Position numbers and translations under genes: made by a program. A DNA stretch of 46,242 bases from a virus, in IMG/VR virus record IMGVR_UViG_3300030060_008146, positions 1 through 46,242 of that record; one strand, given 5' to 3'. The notes beneath the pieces were generated by a model. That model did not search any database. It worked only from the letters and a program-made list of their open reading frames with translations, and had not been told where the DNA came from. This document shows, piece after piece, positions 1 through 9,268 of this stretch (its first letter is position 1; every line of letters starts with the position of its first letter).

Positions 1-774
1 CGCCGCCTTGGTGCACGTTGGTCCGTCGAGCTTGAGCAAGACCTTAAGAACATGAACGGTATCGATATTGATGCTGAAATCACGAACGCTATGTCGTACG
101 AGATTCAAGCTGAGATCGACCGTGAAATGCTCATGAGAATGATCCAGGCTTCTCTTAATGCTGGAGCTAACAGAGGATTCTCCTTCTGGTCACCTGCTTC
201 TGCAGACGGCCGTTGGATGGTTGAGCGTAATAGGGACTTCTATCAGCGTATCATCATTGAAGCTAACCGCATTGCTGTGCGTAACAGGCGTGGGGCTGCA
301 AACTTTATTGTTTGTACTCCTCGTGTTGCCGCCATTCTTGAAATGCTCCCTGAATTCCAGTGGGTACCCGTTCAAGGTGACGTAAATACACAACCTGTTG
401 GTATTGCTAAGGTTGGTTCACTTGGTGGAAGATTCAACGTTTACCGTGATACTCGTACAGAGGTTCAGAACTCTAACATCTATGATGAGCAAACTTACAC
501 AACGAATGGTGCTACACGTACCGACGCTATTGAGTATGCTCTTCTCGGATACAAAGGTCCTGAATTCTACGATACTGGTATCATTTACTGTCCTTACATT
601 CCTGTCATGGTTCAGAGAACTATTGGTCCTAACGACTTCGCACCACGTGTTGGCTTGCTTACTCGTTATGGTGTTGTTGACAACATCTTCGGAGCAAATC
701 TCTACTATCATGTCATTCTTGTTCAGGGACTCGGTACTGCGTTCACTCCAGCTTCTCAGTCAGTGTACTTCTAA
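1..774 (+). CDS. gp23: Major capsid protein, T4 gp23-like (5' end missing)
   Basis: The reading frame is open from base 1, so the gene starts before the window; the ATG at 52 is internal. The first codons read RRLGARWSVELEQDLKN, matching the conserved gp23 stretch ahead of the 'hG(I/L)DaEaEl' region. About 257 C-terminal residues are present, including the HK97-fold core (NRGAANFIVCTPRVAAIL-like segment, GRFNVYRD, YALLGYKGPEFYDTG) and the conserved C-terminus (NDFAPRVGLLTRYG, ending SQSVYF). In T4-like phages gp23 forms the hexameric capsomers after prohead cleavage. A strong terminator follows, consistent with a highly expressed late gene. Codon use is richer in C/G than in the neighbouring genes, as expected for an abundant protein. 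Identification is secure; only the N-terminus is unseen. Confidence 0.95.
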   Translation, partial: RRLGARWSVELEQDLKNMNGIDIDAEITNAMSYEIQAEIDREMLMRMIQASLNAGANRGFSFWSPASADGRWMVERNRDFYQRIIIEANRIAVRNRRGAANFIVCTPRVAAILEMLPEFQWVPVQGDVNTQPVGIAKVGSLGGRFNVYRDTRTEVQNSNIYDEQTYTTNGATRTDAIEYALLGYKGPEFYDTGIIYCPYIPVMVQRTIGPNDFAPRVGLLTRYGVVDNIFGANLYYHVILVQGLGTAFTPASQSVYF

Positions 775-821
775 TATTAGAACGTCGCTGATTAAGCAGC
801 AGTCGAGAGACATAATCACAA

Positions 822-853
822 AACAGCAGAGCGAAAGCTCTGCTGTTTTTTTT
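822..853 (+). terminator. Rho-independent terminator after the capsid gene
   Basis: An 11-bp perfect stem (822-832 with 837-847) closes on a GAAA tetraloop (833-836) and runs into eight T residues (846-853). It lies 48 bases after the capsid stop codon and ends the capsid transcript before the next late promoter. Confidence 0.95.
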
Positions 854-885
854 GTTTATTCCTCTTAACTATTTTACAAGCAGAC

Positions 886-891
886 TAAATA
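886..891 (+). promoter_or_regulatory. Late promoter (TAAATA-N5-ATG)
   Basis: ACTAAATA is followed by exactly five bases and then ATG at 897. This fits a T4-type late promoter -10 element with transcription starting at the start codon. Confidence 0.7.
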
Positions 892-896
892 TTAAT

Positions 897-1382
897 ATGT
901 CATCAATGAATTTTTTTAACCTTTCATCGTTTACACACGGTCTTTATAACTTAAGTGGGGGCGAATTTAGCAACACAGGAATACAACTTCCACACTATTT
1001 AAATAACTCGCCACTGGCAAATGGTCGAGGTGGAGACTTTGGATTAAGTGCGTTAGATAATTCAGTTCAATTATTAAATACAGGAAGAATTGGAGATTCA
1101 CCAGTAATTGGACTTTTATTTAACTATAAAGGAGGCGATGGTAGTTCACCAAATAGCGCTCCTGTTACTGCTAGAACAATGAGATCACCAGATCATGCTA
1201 CACATAATACACACATTAGAGTAGATTCAGATTACCATAATAATACCTTTGCATTAGTCGCACTTAATGGAATGACCGTTACCTATACTGCTAAAGCCGG
1301 TACCATGCTACCAGTTGCTTCAGGTTTTAATCTAGTAGTTGGTCCAGATATGCGAAGAAAAGTACAAATGGGATACATTTAA
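897..1382 (+). CDS. Structural-looking protein, paralogue A (161 aa)
   Basis: No family recognised. The start at ATG 897 (MSSMNFFNLSSF) is chosen because it sits exactly five bases after TAAATA; an upstream ATG at 852 would place the terminator T-run and promoter inside the gene. The protein is a clear paralogue of the next one: both carry 'NNSPxADGRGGxFxLSALxNSxxLL' near residues 35-60, a TVTYxxxA segment, and a C-terminus of the form 'GxNLxVGPxxRRKVxxGY'. It is rich in Gly, Asn and Ser and has no signal peptide or membrane segment. Its place just after the capsid gene and its late promoter suggest a virion or assembly protein such as a decoration or tail component, which is inference only. 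Confidence 0.8.
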   Translation: MSSMNFFNLSSFTHGLYNLSGGEFSNTGIQLPHYLNNSPLANGRGGDFGLSALDNSVQLLNTGRIGDSPVIGLLFNYKGGDGSSPNSAPVTARTMRSPDHATHNTHIRVDSDYHNNTFALVALNGMTVTYTAKAGTMLPVASGFNLVVGPDMRRKVQMGYI

Positions 1383-1385
1383 GAC

Positions 1386-1391
1386 TAAATA
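1386..1391 (+). promoter_or_regulatory. Late promoter (TAAATA-N5-ATG)
   Basis: ACTAAATA lies three bases after the preceding stop codon and is followed by five bases and ATG 1397. It is nearly identical to the promoter at 886, so promoter and gene were probably duplicated together. Confidence 0.7.
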
Positions 1392-1396
1392 TTTAT

Positions 1397-1891
1397 ATGG
1401 CAGATTACGAATACACATATGATACAGGTTTATACTTTACCGCAGATTTAGGTGGTGATACCGGTCCGGACCCTATAAATAATTCACCACGAGCAGATGG
1501 ACGTGGAGGAATGTTTAGTTTAAGTGCTTTAAACAATTCATTTGTTTTGCTTTCTGGTGGAGCCATTACCGTTGATGGGGTTGATAGAGAAGTAGCTGGA
1601 GTGCTATTTACTTACCTGCCAGAAGCTTCAGCTGCACCACTACAATTAGACTACCATTGTACAAATCCAGAAGACGGTGAGTTTACTTCTTGTAGATTTA
1701 GAGCTGCATGGTCGTTATTTAATCTTAATAAAGGCTACGATGGTCACACTATTGCTCTCGTTTGTGAAGATAACTTTACTGTTACATATCAAATTGCTCA
1801 CGCCTCGCGTACAGTAACTCCTGTTCTCTGTGGGTATAATCTCGCAGTAGGACCTAACTTACGTCGTAAAGTAGCACTAGGTTACGCTTAA
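1397..1891 (+). CDS. Structural-looking protein, paralogue B (164 aa)
   Basis: Tandem paralogue of the preceding gene. It shares the DGRGGMFSLSALNNS block (about residues 33-47) and the C-terminal NLAVGPNLRRKVALGY block. The middle has diverged and contains extra Cys residues (YHCTNPEDGEFTSCRF). No membrane segment, signal peptide or known catalytic motif is seen. It has its own copy of the late promoter. The function is unknown; a head or tail accessory protein is plausible from position. What follows it is the end of a long operon on the opposite strand. Confidence 0.82.
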   Translation: MADYEYTYDTGLYFTADLGGDTGPDPINNSPRADGRGGMFSLSALNNSFVLLSGGAITVDGVDREVAGVLFTYLPEASAAPLQLDYHCTNPEDGEFTSCRFRAAWSLFNLNKGYDGHTIALVCEDNFTVTYQIAHASRTVTPVLCGYNLAVGPNLRRKVALGYA

Positions 1892-1946
1892 TTGAATACT
1901 AACGTGTTCTCCCTTAATCTCACGGGGTTATAGTATATATTTATAG

Positions 1947-2189
1947 CTATATACCATCATCAACTTCTTCTTCTTGTATCTCGTTATATAAGATATAATG
2001 ATCTTGCTTATTACTATCCCAATATGCTGAAGCTGTAGCATAATCACTAAAATAATGCTCTTCTAAAAAGTTATCTGAGACTCTAAACCCGTTATTATCT
2101 ATTGTATATTCTACAAGATCTACGTAGTAACCACTAAGAGGAGGTCTAAGAGGGTCACACCTTGTTATATTCCAATCGTATTCTTTCAT
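1947..2189 (-). CDS. Small hypothetical protein at the end of the fibre operon (80 aa)
   Basis: The start codon overlaps the stop of the upstream gene by one base (TAATG-type junction), so it is translationally coupled to the last fibre-block gene. The product is acidic and aromatic-rich, with an EEHYFSDYATASAYWDSN segment and an acidic tail (EIQEEEVDDG). No membrane segment or recognised domain is seen. It could be a small fibre-assembly or fibre-tip accessory protein by position. Phage fibre genes are often followed by a chaperone, but nothing in the sequence proves that here. Confidence 0.7.
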   Translation of the reverse strand: MKEYDWNITRCDPLRPPLSGYYVDLVEYTIDNNGFRVSDNFLEEHYFSDYATASAYWDSNKQDHYILYNEIQEEEVDDGI

Positions 2190-3058
2190 TAGCTTATATT
2201 ATAATAGTCCATTATATTTTTTTCTATAGCAGTTCGTAGAGAACTGCAGTCACCATCAAAAACTAGACATTCAGTAATTCGCCCATCAAGAGCATATGTT
2301 GTAGCGTTGTTTAACCCACCGAGACCGTATGAACCTGAACTGTTTTTTTCAACACGAGTAAAGCTACCTAAAGACGTACCATCAATAAAGGGCTGATAAT
2401 TACCTTGTACTGACCCAGCAATGGCAGTGAATAAATGAGGATCAGTATCACCGGTTTGCTGAACCCGATTCCATGTACCTGCGTAACCAAAGTTTAAGCC
2501 ATCATAGTATTGAGTTGGAGCATACCACCTAGCACCGTTAGTTGTTGTACCTAAGGAAAGCATAACCTCTTGTGGGTTAGGATCCACAGTATCAAACTCA
2601 CCAACAAGAAATGAACTACAATCACCTATTCTTATATTAGGAAGAGCTGTATCTAAACGTAAATAATCATTAGCACCATCAAAGTCTAATGCAGGTAACC
2701 CGTTTAAAGTGTTTATACTTCCACCATTAACAATAACCGGCATACTAAACCGTGAAGTTTGTGTCGCGTCATTTCCATTACCACTTTGATCGTAGAGTGT
2801 TTTTACCCTAACTCGACCGTTACTTGTATCACCTGCTGCAAATGTTGTTAAGGTACCATCTGCAATCTCATCTGGAGTAAAGCCTTGCGTAGCGCCGCTT
2901 GAATCTAAATACCCCAAAAATACATCACCATTATAGTTTCTGTTCAAATATCTAAAGCTATACATTCCATAAGCTGCAAATTCATAATCTGTAATATTAG
3001 GATGTATATCCATTAATAACTGCCTTGTAGATGAAATTATACCAGATTTATTTCTCAT
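2189..3058 (-). CDS. Lectin-like (concanavalin A-fold) tail adhesin, 289 aa
   Basis: The middle of the protein (about residues 85-145) has the pattern 'VKTLYDQSGNGNDATQ...MPVIVNGG...NGLPALDFDGANDYL'. That pattern is common to phage and bacterial LamG or arabinofuranosidase-B-like beta-sandwich domains that bind carbohydrate. The C-terminal half (AIAGSVQGNYQPFIDGTSLG, LDGRITECLVFDGD) continues this jelly-roll pattern. Its start lies three bases after the stop of the 1548-residue fibre gene, in the same operon. It probably decorates the fibre or recognises a host glycan. The family is fairly certain; the ligand cannot be told from sequence. Confidence 0.78.
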   Translation of the reverse strand: MRNKSGIISSTRQLLMDIHPNITDYEFAAYGMYSFRYLNRNYNGDVFLGYLDSSGATQGFTPDEIADGTLTTFAAGDTSNGRVRVKTLYDQSGNGNDATQTSRFSMPVIVNGGSINTLNGLPALDFDGANDYLRLDTALPNIRIGDCSSFLVGEFDTVDPNPQEVMLSLGTTTNGARWYAPTQYYDGLNFGYAGTWNRVQQTGDTDPHLFTAIAGSVQGNYQPFIDGTSLGSFTRVEKNSSGSYGLGGLNNATTYALDGRITECLVFDGDCSSLRTAIEKNIMDYYNIS

Positions 3059-3061
3059 AAT

Positions 3062-6000
3062 TTATGCTGTTAAGTCACCAGCAACTAACCAAGTGTCTGT
3101 TGCAATTTTAGTTAATACAGCTGAACTGTATTGGACACGAGTTTTTAGTTCATTATCAGCTGCATACAACGTTACTCCTGAACCTGCAGCTATAGTAACT
3201 TGTCCTGCTCCTTTCTGTACAATTGTAACCTCAGCACCAATAGGAAAAGCTACTGAGCTGTTTGGCGGTACAGTTAAAGTAATAGCACTTCCATTATCAA
3301 GAGTAAGTAACCTACCATGGTCTCCTATTACTAAAGTTTTAGCTGTAGCTGTATTTATAGCTAATTGAGTATTTTGCCTCACCATTCCATTAATATCGAA
3401 AACTGAGTTTGCAAAATCCATTGTAGCGAAAGTTGCCTTACCTGACCCCCCATTACCGCAAAATATAGTACAGCAATATGTGGCACCGCTTTCAATTTTT
3501 ATATGACCATTTCCGGTTTGAATCAATGACAAGTCTCCGGATTGCACTAAACATGAACAATCACTAAATTTTAAACCATAACCTGAACCTTGGTTTAATT
3601 GAATACTACCGCCACATATATGTAATTTATCATCTGCTGTAGAAGAACCAATTGCAACATTACCCCCATCTTTAATAAAGATACCATTACTTGCATCATC
3701 AGTCACATAAAGACCACCGCTATCTATTGCTCTTATTTGATCTGTATATACAGACTTGCCTTGACCGAGATATACATTACCTAATGCGCTTATGTTTCCT
3801 GCAACAGTTAATTTTTCACCCGGGTCATCTTCACCAATACCAAGATTACAACAAATATAATTATCACCATTAGCATGCAGCTGTACTTGGGCAGTCTGAC
3901 CATCTTTGTACATAACCATAACACCAGAATCGTTACTATCAACGTATAAATTATGTGTTATTGAATCATCACTATCTTCTCTAATAAAAATACCATTAGT
4001 ATTAGTACCGGTGTGTATATCTAATGTTGCACCAGGAGATGTTGTACCTATACCAATATTACCTCCGGATGCAACATGCATTCTTGTTGCACCGCCTACA
4101 CATAATTGTACATCACAGAAACCATTACCTACTGTCCCACCATCACTTGGACCTAAAACCAAATCTTCATTATAAGCCATTACCACTCCAGTGTCGACTA
4201 CTAGACATTTATTAAAATAAATTTTAGCTCTATCAGTTTGAATATGCGCATACGACCCATTTGCAGCACCAATTTCAAGATATCCGTTATCACTCTGTGA
4301 ACGTAATAAGGTTTGACTAGTTATTGTAAGACAATTACCAGGATTAGGTCCTATCTTTAAGCAATTATTAGAGCTTATTTCACCAGAAACAGTAAGCTCT
4401 ACCGGTGGTGGCGTCGAATTCATAGTCCCAATACCAACTTTACCTTTTAAGTAAGTACCGGCAACATCATCATTACCAAGCACAACACTATTATTACCAC
4501 AACCACAAGCGCAGAAACCAATTACAGTTTCGTTTACTGGAGTACCAGCTAATGATCTTGTACAAGCTCCTAAATATGTACTGTTATCAGGTGATGTTAC
4601 TGCACTAGAACCGTTATTTTCAAATCTTCCAGCTGCATAACCTACAGCTGCGTTACAGTCTCCATCAGTATTATTACAGAGAGAATATAAACCAATAGAT
4701 GTATTATAATGACCGGTTGTATTGGATCTTGAAGAATTAAAACCTACTGCAGTATTATTATTACCGGTAGTATTCGAATACAGCGCATGAGTTCCTATTC
4801 CAACATTTTGATAACCGCATGTATTTGTTCTAAGCGCTTGGTAACCTAAAGCTTCATTATATACACCAGCTGTTGTACAGCGTAAAGCATCAAGACCAAC
4901 AGCTGTATTAGCATTCGAATTAGCTGCTAACAACGCTCTAAAACCTACAGCTGTATTACTTGCTGCAGATATTGCACCCTTTAATGTTTCATATCCAACA
5001 GCTGTATTATAACCCCGGCAAAGAACGTTTGTAAGCGCGCAGGTTCCAATAGCAACATTACATCCACCGGTAATAACACTCTTAAGGGATGAGGGTCCAA
5101 TAGCTATATTATGTGTTCCTGTCGTATTAGAATGTAGAGTATTAGATCCAATGGCTATATTACAACATCCTGTTGTATTGTTTGTTAGTCCAAGATAACC
5201 TAAACTAACATTATCCCTTCCAATTGTATTATCCATTAGATTTCTATAACCAGCACTAAAGTTATAGTCACCTGATGTACTATAGTACATACTTTGCCAA
5301 CCTATACTAGTATTATGTGAACCACATATGTTTGTATACAATGCGTTGTAACCTAGAGCAACGTTACAATTTCCATTTCGATTATAAAACATTGCCTGAT
5401 ATCCAATAGCAACATTACTGCTCCCGCTGTTGCTATAAGGATGACCGCCGGAGTGAGCCATGGCTCCTATAGCAACATTATTTAACCCGGTTGCATTATA
5501 AAGTAGGGCACTGGGACCTATACCAACATTATAATTTCCGGTTGTATTATTTTCGAGAGATTTAAATGCTATCGCGACGTTACAACAACCAGTTGTATTA
5601 TCATGTAGTGAACACCCACCAATACCGATATTATTACTAGCAGTAGTATTTTTGCATAAAGGTCTATATCCTATAGCTATATTATTTGTACCGTGGGTAT
5701 TTGCTTTAAGAGGTTCACGTCCTATCCCAATATTATAAAATCCTCCAGTATTATTGTAGAGAGCATGATAGCCGATAGCTTCATTATGATAACCGGTTGA
5801 ATTATAATACAAAGTGCATGCTCCAATCGCATTATTAAATACACCAGTAGTATTAGTATATAGAGCATTTGTACCAACACCTACGTTCTGACAAGCAGTA
5901 CCGGTGTTGTTGTTTAATACAAAGTGACCTATACCAACATTACACCCGGCTTCTGTATTTTTCCATAAAGTTTGACGTCCTAATGCTATATTACCCCCAC

Positions 6001-7708
6001 CGGTAGTATTATCATCTAAAGCTTGTCGACCTATAGCTATATTATAATCACCCGAAGTATTACCAAATAAAGTTCTATAACCTATAGCGGTATTATAAGT
6101 ACCCGCTATATTACTACATAAAGCTTCAGTACCAAAAGCATTATTTTTATCTCCTGTTGTATTACTACATAAAGCATACTGTCCAACAGCGGTGTTATTA
6201 ACAGCGCATGTATTACTTACTAAGGCACAAGATCCTACAGCTACGTTACACGCTCCTCCCAAATTTGCATACAAGGCTTTAGATCCTACAGCTACATTAT
6301 AGTTACTAGTTTGATTAGATTTTAAAGCTTCACAACCAATAGCAACGTTGCAATCACCTGTTGTATTACCATATGCAGCTCCGCAACCAACTGCAACATT
6401 ACGTAATCCTGATGTGTTGCTAAATAATGCGCCTTCTCCAACAGCGGTGTTTTGATAACCTTCAGCGTTTGAAAACATAGACTGTAATCCAATTGCTGTG
6501 TTTTGAGAACCATCTCCTGTATTAGTATGTAAAGCTTGCAACCCAACAGCTGTGTTTGAACCTGTTGTATTATTTTGAAGTGCACCAGCTCCAACAGCAA
6601 CGTTATTATCTCCTGTAGAGTTTGTTAACAACGCCCTATAACCTATAGCTGTATTACATAATGCTCCGCTACCCATAAGTAACATAGCCTTGGTACCCAT
6701 GACTGTATTACCGGTAACAGTACTACAATAACCACTTAAAGCACTAACACTACCTGCTATTGTAAGTTCAGCAGATAGCGGATTAGTTGTCATTATACCA
6801 ACTTTACCATGATTCGTAGCTGTTATTCTTGTAGCAGCTCCAGCACCTAAAAGTAATTTGTTTGAATCGTGGTTATATATAACATACCCTCTATATACTT
6901 CATCTCCTGATGTACCATCAGCAAAATATAAATTACCAGTATTAGCATTATCAGAATATATAGTAATGCCATGACATCCGGTTCCACTACCAACTACTAA
7001 TGTATTAGCTGAATCACTCAAGCTACTCTGATCCTGAGTACGAATACCAACTTTATCGCTAGTATCTATAAACAACGATGTGGTAGTACCATTATCAGTA
7101 CTAAACTCCATGTCAACACCATTAGCATAAAAATTTAAATCACCCCCTGTTCGACTAATAGAAGAATTTTCACCGCCTATACAAATTGCTGCTTCACCTG
7201 AACCCCTTGATTCTAAACATATATGAGCACCAGAAGCACCATCATCTACAACTAAGCTAGTTGTAGCATCAGTACCTTTAATACAGACAATATCAGAGCA
7301 AAATTTTGCATCTCCTATTACCTCTAGTTTAGAGGTAGGTGTACCAGTACCAATGCCGACGTTACCTGCGGAAGTAACCAGGGTATTTGTACCGTATGTA
7401 CCTATAGTAACTACGTCTGTTACACAAGAATTTACATTTATTATCGGAAGTCCAGATGCATCATTAACAGAAAAAATATCTCCTGTAAGACTATCTGTTA
7501 CACCTAATAATTGGCCACCGTCACCTACAACAGAAAAACGAGAAGCACCAGTTAAACCACCATAATGACTTTCAATTTCTAACCCGGATTTATCTATTTG
7601 GGAAAACTGTATACCGCCACTTGAAATTTTAGGCACAGTTGACCCACCAGCTGTCTCTTCATTGAAGTAGATTGCCCCTGATGCTGGAGTTATAAGTACG
7701 TTTGCCAT
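3062..7708 (-). CDS. Large tail-fibre protein with a long beta-roll repeat array (1548 aa)
   Basis: Order of parts: N-terminal residues 1-110 typical of fibre shafts (GLTGASRFSVVGDGGQLLGV); a first 'NVGIGT..PTSKLEVIGDAKF' module near residue 115; a long array of 17-residue repeats of the form N-T-T-G-x-x-N-x-A-I-G-x-x-A-L-x-x (about residues 330-1025); further 'VGIGT...VELTVSGEI' modules; and a C-terminal beta-sandwich (LTLDNGSAITLTVPPNSS to the end) that resembles terminal domains of phage fibres. The repeats resemble the head beta-roll of YadA-like trimeric adhesins, so a trimeric fibre is likely. Many repeats carry Cys at variable positions, which is unusual. It has its own late promoter and is followed by an adhesin gene. 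Confidence 0.9.
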   Translation of the reverse strand: MANVLITPASGAIYFNEETAGGSTVPKISSGGIQFSQIDKSGLEIESHYGGLTGASRFSVVGDGGQLLGVTDSLTGDIFSVNDASGLPIINVNSCVTDVVTIGTYGTNTLVTSAGNVGIGTGTPTSKLEVIGDAKFCSDIVCIKGTDATTSLVVDDGASGAHICLESRGSGEAAICIGGENSSISRTGGDLNFYANGVDMEFSTDNGTTTSLFIDTSDKVGIRTQDQSSLSDSANTLVVGSGTGCHGITIYSDNANTGNLYFADGTSGDEVYRGYVIYNHDSNKLLLGAGAATRITATNHGKVGIMTTNPLSAELTIAGSVSALSGYCSTVTGNTVMGTKAMLLMGSGALCNTAIGYRALLTNSTGDNNVAVGAGALQNNTTGSNTAVGLQALHTNTGDGSQNTAIGLQSMFSNAEGYQNTAVGEGALFSNTSGLRNVAVGCGAAYGNTTGDCNVAIGCEALKSNQTSNYNVAVGSKALYANLGGACNVAVGSCALVSNTCAVNNTAVGQYALCSNTTGDKNNAFGTEALCSNIAGTYNTAIGYRTLFGNTSGDYNIAIGRQALDDNTTGGGNIALGRQTLWKNTEAGCNVGIGHFVLNNNTGTACQNVGVGTNALYTNTTGVFNNAIGACTLYYNSTGYHNEAIGYHALYNNTGGFYNIGIGREPLKANTHGTNNIAIGYRPLCKNTTASNNIGIGGCSLHDNTTGCCNVAIAFKSLENNTTGNYNVGIGPSALLYNATGLNNVAIGAMAHSGGHPYSNSGSSNVAIGYQAMFYNRNGNCNVALGYNALYTNICGSHNTSIGWQSMYYSTSGDYNFSAGYRNLMDNTIGRDNVSLGYLGLTNNTTGCCNIAIGSNTLHSNTTGTHNIAIGPSSLKSVITGGCNVAIGTCALTNVLCRGYNTAVGYETLKGAISAASNTAVGFRALLAANSNANTAVGLDALRCTTAGVYNEALGYQALRTNTCGYQNVGIGTHALYSNTTGNNNTAVGFNSSRSNTTGHYNTSIGLYSLCNNTDGDCNAAVGYAAGRFENNGSSAVTSPDNSTYLGACTRSLAGTPVNETVIGFCACGCGNNSVVLGNDDVAGTYLKGKVGIGTMNSTPPPVELTVSGEISSNNCLKIGPNPGNCLTITSQTLLRSQSDNGYLEIGAANGSYAHIQTDRAKIYFNKCLVVDTGVVMAYNEDLVLGPSDGGTVGNGFCDVQLCVGGATRMHVASGGNIGIGTTSPGATLDIHTGTNTNGIFIREDSDDSITHNLYVDSNDSGVMVMYKDGQTAQVQLHANGDNYICCNLGIGEDDPGEKLTVAGNISALGNVYLGQGKSVYTDQIRAIDSGGLYVTDDASNGIFIKDGGNVAIGSSTADDKLHICGGSIQLNQGSGYGLKFSDCSCLVQSGDLSLIQTGNGHIKIESGATYCCTIFCGNGGSGKATFATMDFANSVFDINGMVRQNTQLAINTATAKTLVIGDHGRLLTLDNGSAITLTVPPNSSVAFPIGAEVTIVQKGAGQVTIAAGSGVTLYAADNELKTRVQYSSAVLTKIATDTWLVAGDLTA
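4630..6710 (-). repeat. Array of about 40 coding repeats, 51 bp (17 aa) each
   Basis: Within the 1548-residue fibre, units such as NTTGDCNVAIGCEALKS follow each other with a 17-residue period, occasionally varied by insertions or deletions (for example at an AHSGGHPYS stretch). Glycine at repeat position 11 and the 'N-x-A-(I/V)-G' core are the most constant. The repeats are degenerate at DNA level, so this is a protein beta-roll and not a CRISPR array. Confidence 0.9.
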
Positions 7709-7715
7709 CTATATA

Positions 7716-7723
7716 TATTTATA
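7716..7723 (-). promoter_or_regulatory. Late promoter (TATAAATA) for the 1548-aa fibre
   Basis: A full T4-consensus TATAAATA on the minus strand ends seven bases before ATG 7708. It lies in the 25-base gap after the preceding adhesin gene and would start a second transcript within the fibre block. Confidence 0.7.
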
Positions 7724-7733
7724 CGTTAAATTT

Positions 7734-8540
7734 TTATCCAATATTTTGGTTTGTTCCAAATCTATCCTTAGTTGCGTTATAATTTTGTAAAATCTCTTCT
7801 GCTGTTAATGTCCTTTCATAGTACATATAACAATTAGCTCTCATTGTAGGAGGACCGTATCCACCGCTCCAGCTTCCCCAGGTTGCCATATCATTACCAG
7901 ATGGAGCAGCAAAAGATGCACTAGCAGTAGATTCACCATCAAATAACCCATTAAAATATAATTTAGTTTTATAGGTACCTCCAGGTATATCCTCATCTGT
8001 TGTAGCCATACAAAGCCACTGCTGTGGATCGTTGAATTCTGTTGTCACACGGGAATAAGAACCAGTAGTACCAGAATTAGGATATCTTAAAAACCCTCTC
8101 GCACTACTTGTCCCCCCGGGGGATAAATAAAAAGAAGTTTTAGATTGAAAACCTCCACCGTAAATGTTGTCTGTTCGTTGGCTACTGTTACCATACGGAA
8201 AATTAAACCAGCAGAAGAATGTATAATTATTTACATTAGTTCTTGTATAGGCTTCGTTAGATAACCAACCCGGGTCTTCATTTGTATCTGTAACACCATC
8301 TTGATTATATAACCATAATCCCGTTTGCTCATGTCTTGTAAAAGACATTTCCGGGGTAGCATCTGTGTCATATACTCTTAAATAATCATCTGCATGATCA
8401 CCCTCTGTCGCTAAGTTATATAACTTAGTATTTTCATCAATAGCAACAGTTGGGTTTGGGAGGCATCTGGGATTATTTACATCATAATACCATACTAACC
8501 CTTCTGTTACTATTCTAGCTGTATTATGTGAAACACTCAT
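7734..8540 (-). CDS. LamG/concanavalin-like tail adhesin (268 aa)
   Basis: The N-terminus reads 'VTEGLVWYYDVNNPRCLPN', the usual opening of phage LamG-type proteins ('DGLVxxxDxxNPxxY.G'). The rest fits a jelly roll (NNYTFFCWFNFPYG, KTKLYFNGLFDGES, MRANCYMYYERTLTAEEILQNYNATKDRFG); the last segment is the standard C-terminal LamG strand and helix. The start overlaps the previous stop by four bases, so the two are coupled. It is a sister of the gene before it, sharing the GLV...NPRC opening. It probably binds carbohydrate at the fibre or baseplate. Confidence 0.8.
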   Translation of the reverse strand: MSVSHNTARIVTEGLVWYYDVNNPRCLPNPTVAIDENTKLYNLATEGDHADDYLRVYDTDATPEMSFTRHEQTGLWLYNQDGVTDTNEDPGWLSNEAYTRTNVNNYTFFCWFNFPYGNSSQRTDNIYGGGFQSKTSFYLSPGGTSSARGFLRYPNSGTTGSYSRVTTEFNDPQQWLCMATTDEDIPGGTYKTKLYFNGLFDGESTASASFAAPSGNDMATWGSWSGGYGPPTMRANCYMYYERTLTAEEILQNYNATKDRFGTNQNIG

Positions 8541-9268
8541 CCTGTTGTAAAACTAGCCCCTCTAGAGGTTCGTCCTTTGTATATGTTATATGTATATCTA
8601 ACTTCATCGTCTGTCAACTTTCTATCATAAACTGCTATAGCTTCGTTATAAGCATGTCTATAATCTGAACCACCAGGGGGAATAAAAGTAGTCATATGAC
8701 TTAAAGAAGAACCAGAACTTGTTTGACCTAAATTACCTGTTAAATTAACAGCACTTCCTGCCTTAGTATCGTTTACCCATAGTTGTGAAGCTCCTGGAGC
8801 TGCACATTGTAAAGTTAATAAATATGTCCCTCCAGGGCTTAATATTGCGGTATTTGTAATATTAGTCCACCCACTTGCATCTCCTGCAGTTTGATTACCA
8901 TACCATCTAAATTTTAACTGAGAACCGTTTCCAAGATAGTTTCCAAAATGGTATAATATAAAACTAGCATTATTAGCATATGAACTATTCCATTTACTTA
9001 CAGGATGTTCAGCATAACCGGTATGTGAGCGTAATACATGTATCAATGTAAAGAAAGTAATTTCAGATATATCATTAGCCCATGAAGATATATTAGCGTT
9101 AGACCATGTATCTTCAGCATTTAAGCTAGATTGCTGTGATATGGTACCGGTTACAGAGGGATCTGCTAAATTTATACTAGTAGATCCTTGATAGCATCTT
9201 GGATTTTTAAAATCCTCAACAAATACTAAACCGTCACGTATTAAATGACCTTTTATTTCAGACGCCAT
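8537..9268 (-). CDS. LamG/concanavalin-like tail adhesin (243 aa)
   Basis: It opens with IRDGLVFVEDFKNPRCYQGS and ends with a 'YNEAIAVYDRKLTDDEVRYTYNIYKGR' helix-strand typical of LamG domains in phage tail proteins. The middle has alternating beta-strand pattern (ASFILYHFGNYLG, TYLLTLQCAAPGASQLWVND). It overlaps the end of the giant fibre gene by 11 bases and the next adhesin by four, so all three form one translationally coupled unit. No catalytic residues can be assigned. Two related LamG proteins side by side point to duplication and divergence of receptor-binding tips. Confidence 0.8.
   Translation of the reverse strand: MASEIKGHLIRDGLVFVEDFKNPRCYQGSTSINLADPSVTGTISQQSSLNAEDTWSNANISSWANDISEITFFTLIHVLRSHTGYAEHPVSKWNSSYANNASFILYHFGNYLGNGSQLKFRWYGNQTAGDASGWTNITNTAILSPGGTYLLTLQCAAPGASQLWVNDTKAGSAVNLTGNLGQTSSGSSLSHMTTFIPPGGSDYRHAYNEAIAVYDRKLTDDEVRYTYNIYKGRTSRGASFTTG

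Noticed and set aside
1938-1945. A perfect TATAAATA on the minus strand just past the end of the 80-aa gene
   Set aside because: No start codon lies at the usual five-base distance and no minus-strand gene follows; it is either chance in AT-rich DNA or would make only antisense RNA to the paralogue gene.
1892-1946. Bidirectional terminator between the converging gene ends
   Set aside because: Only very short complementary pieces (CCC/GGG, CGTG/CACG) are visible, with no stable stem and no T-run.
4630-6710. Regular 51-bp repeats that could be taken for a CRISPR array
   Set aside because: The repeats are degenerate, in frame throughout a 1548-codon gene and encode 17-residue beta-roll units; there are no unique spacers or cas genes.
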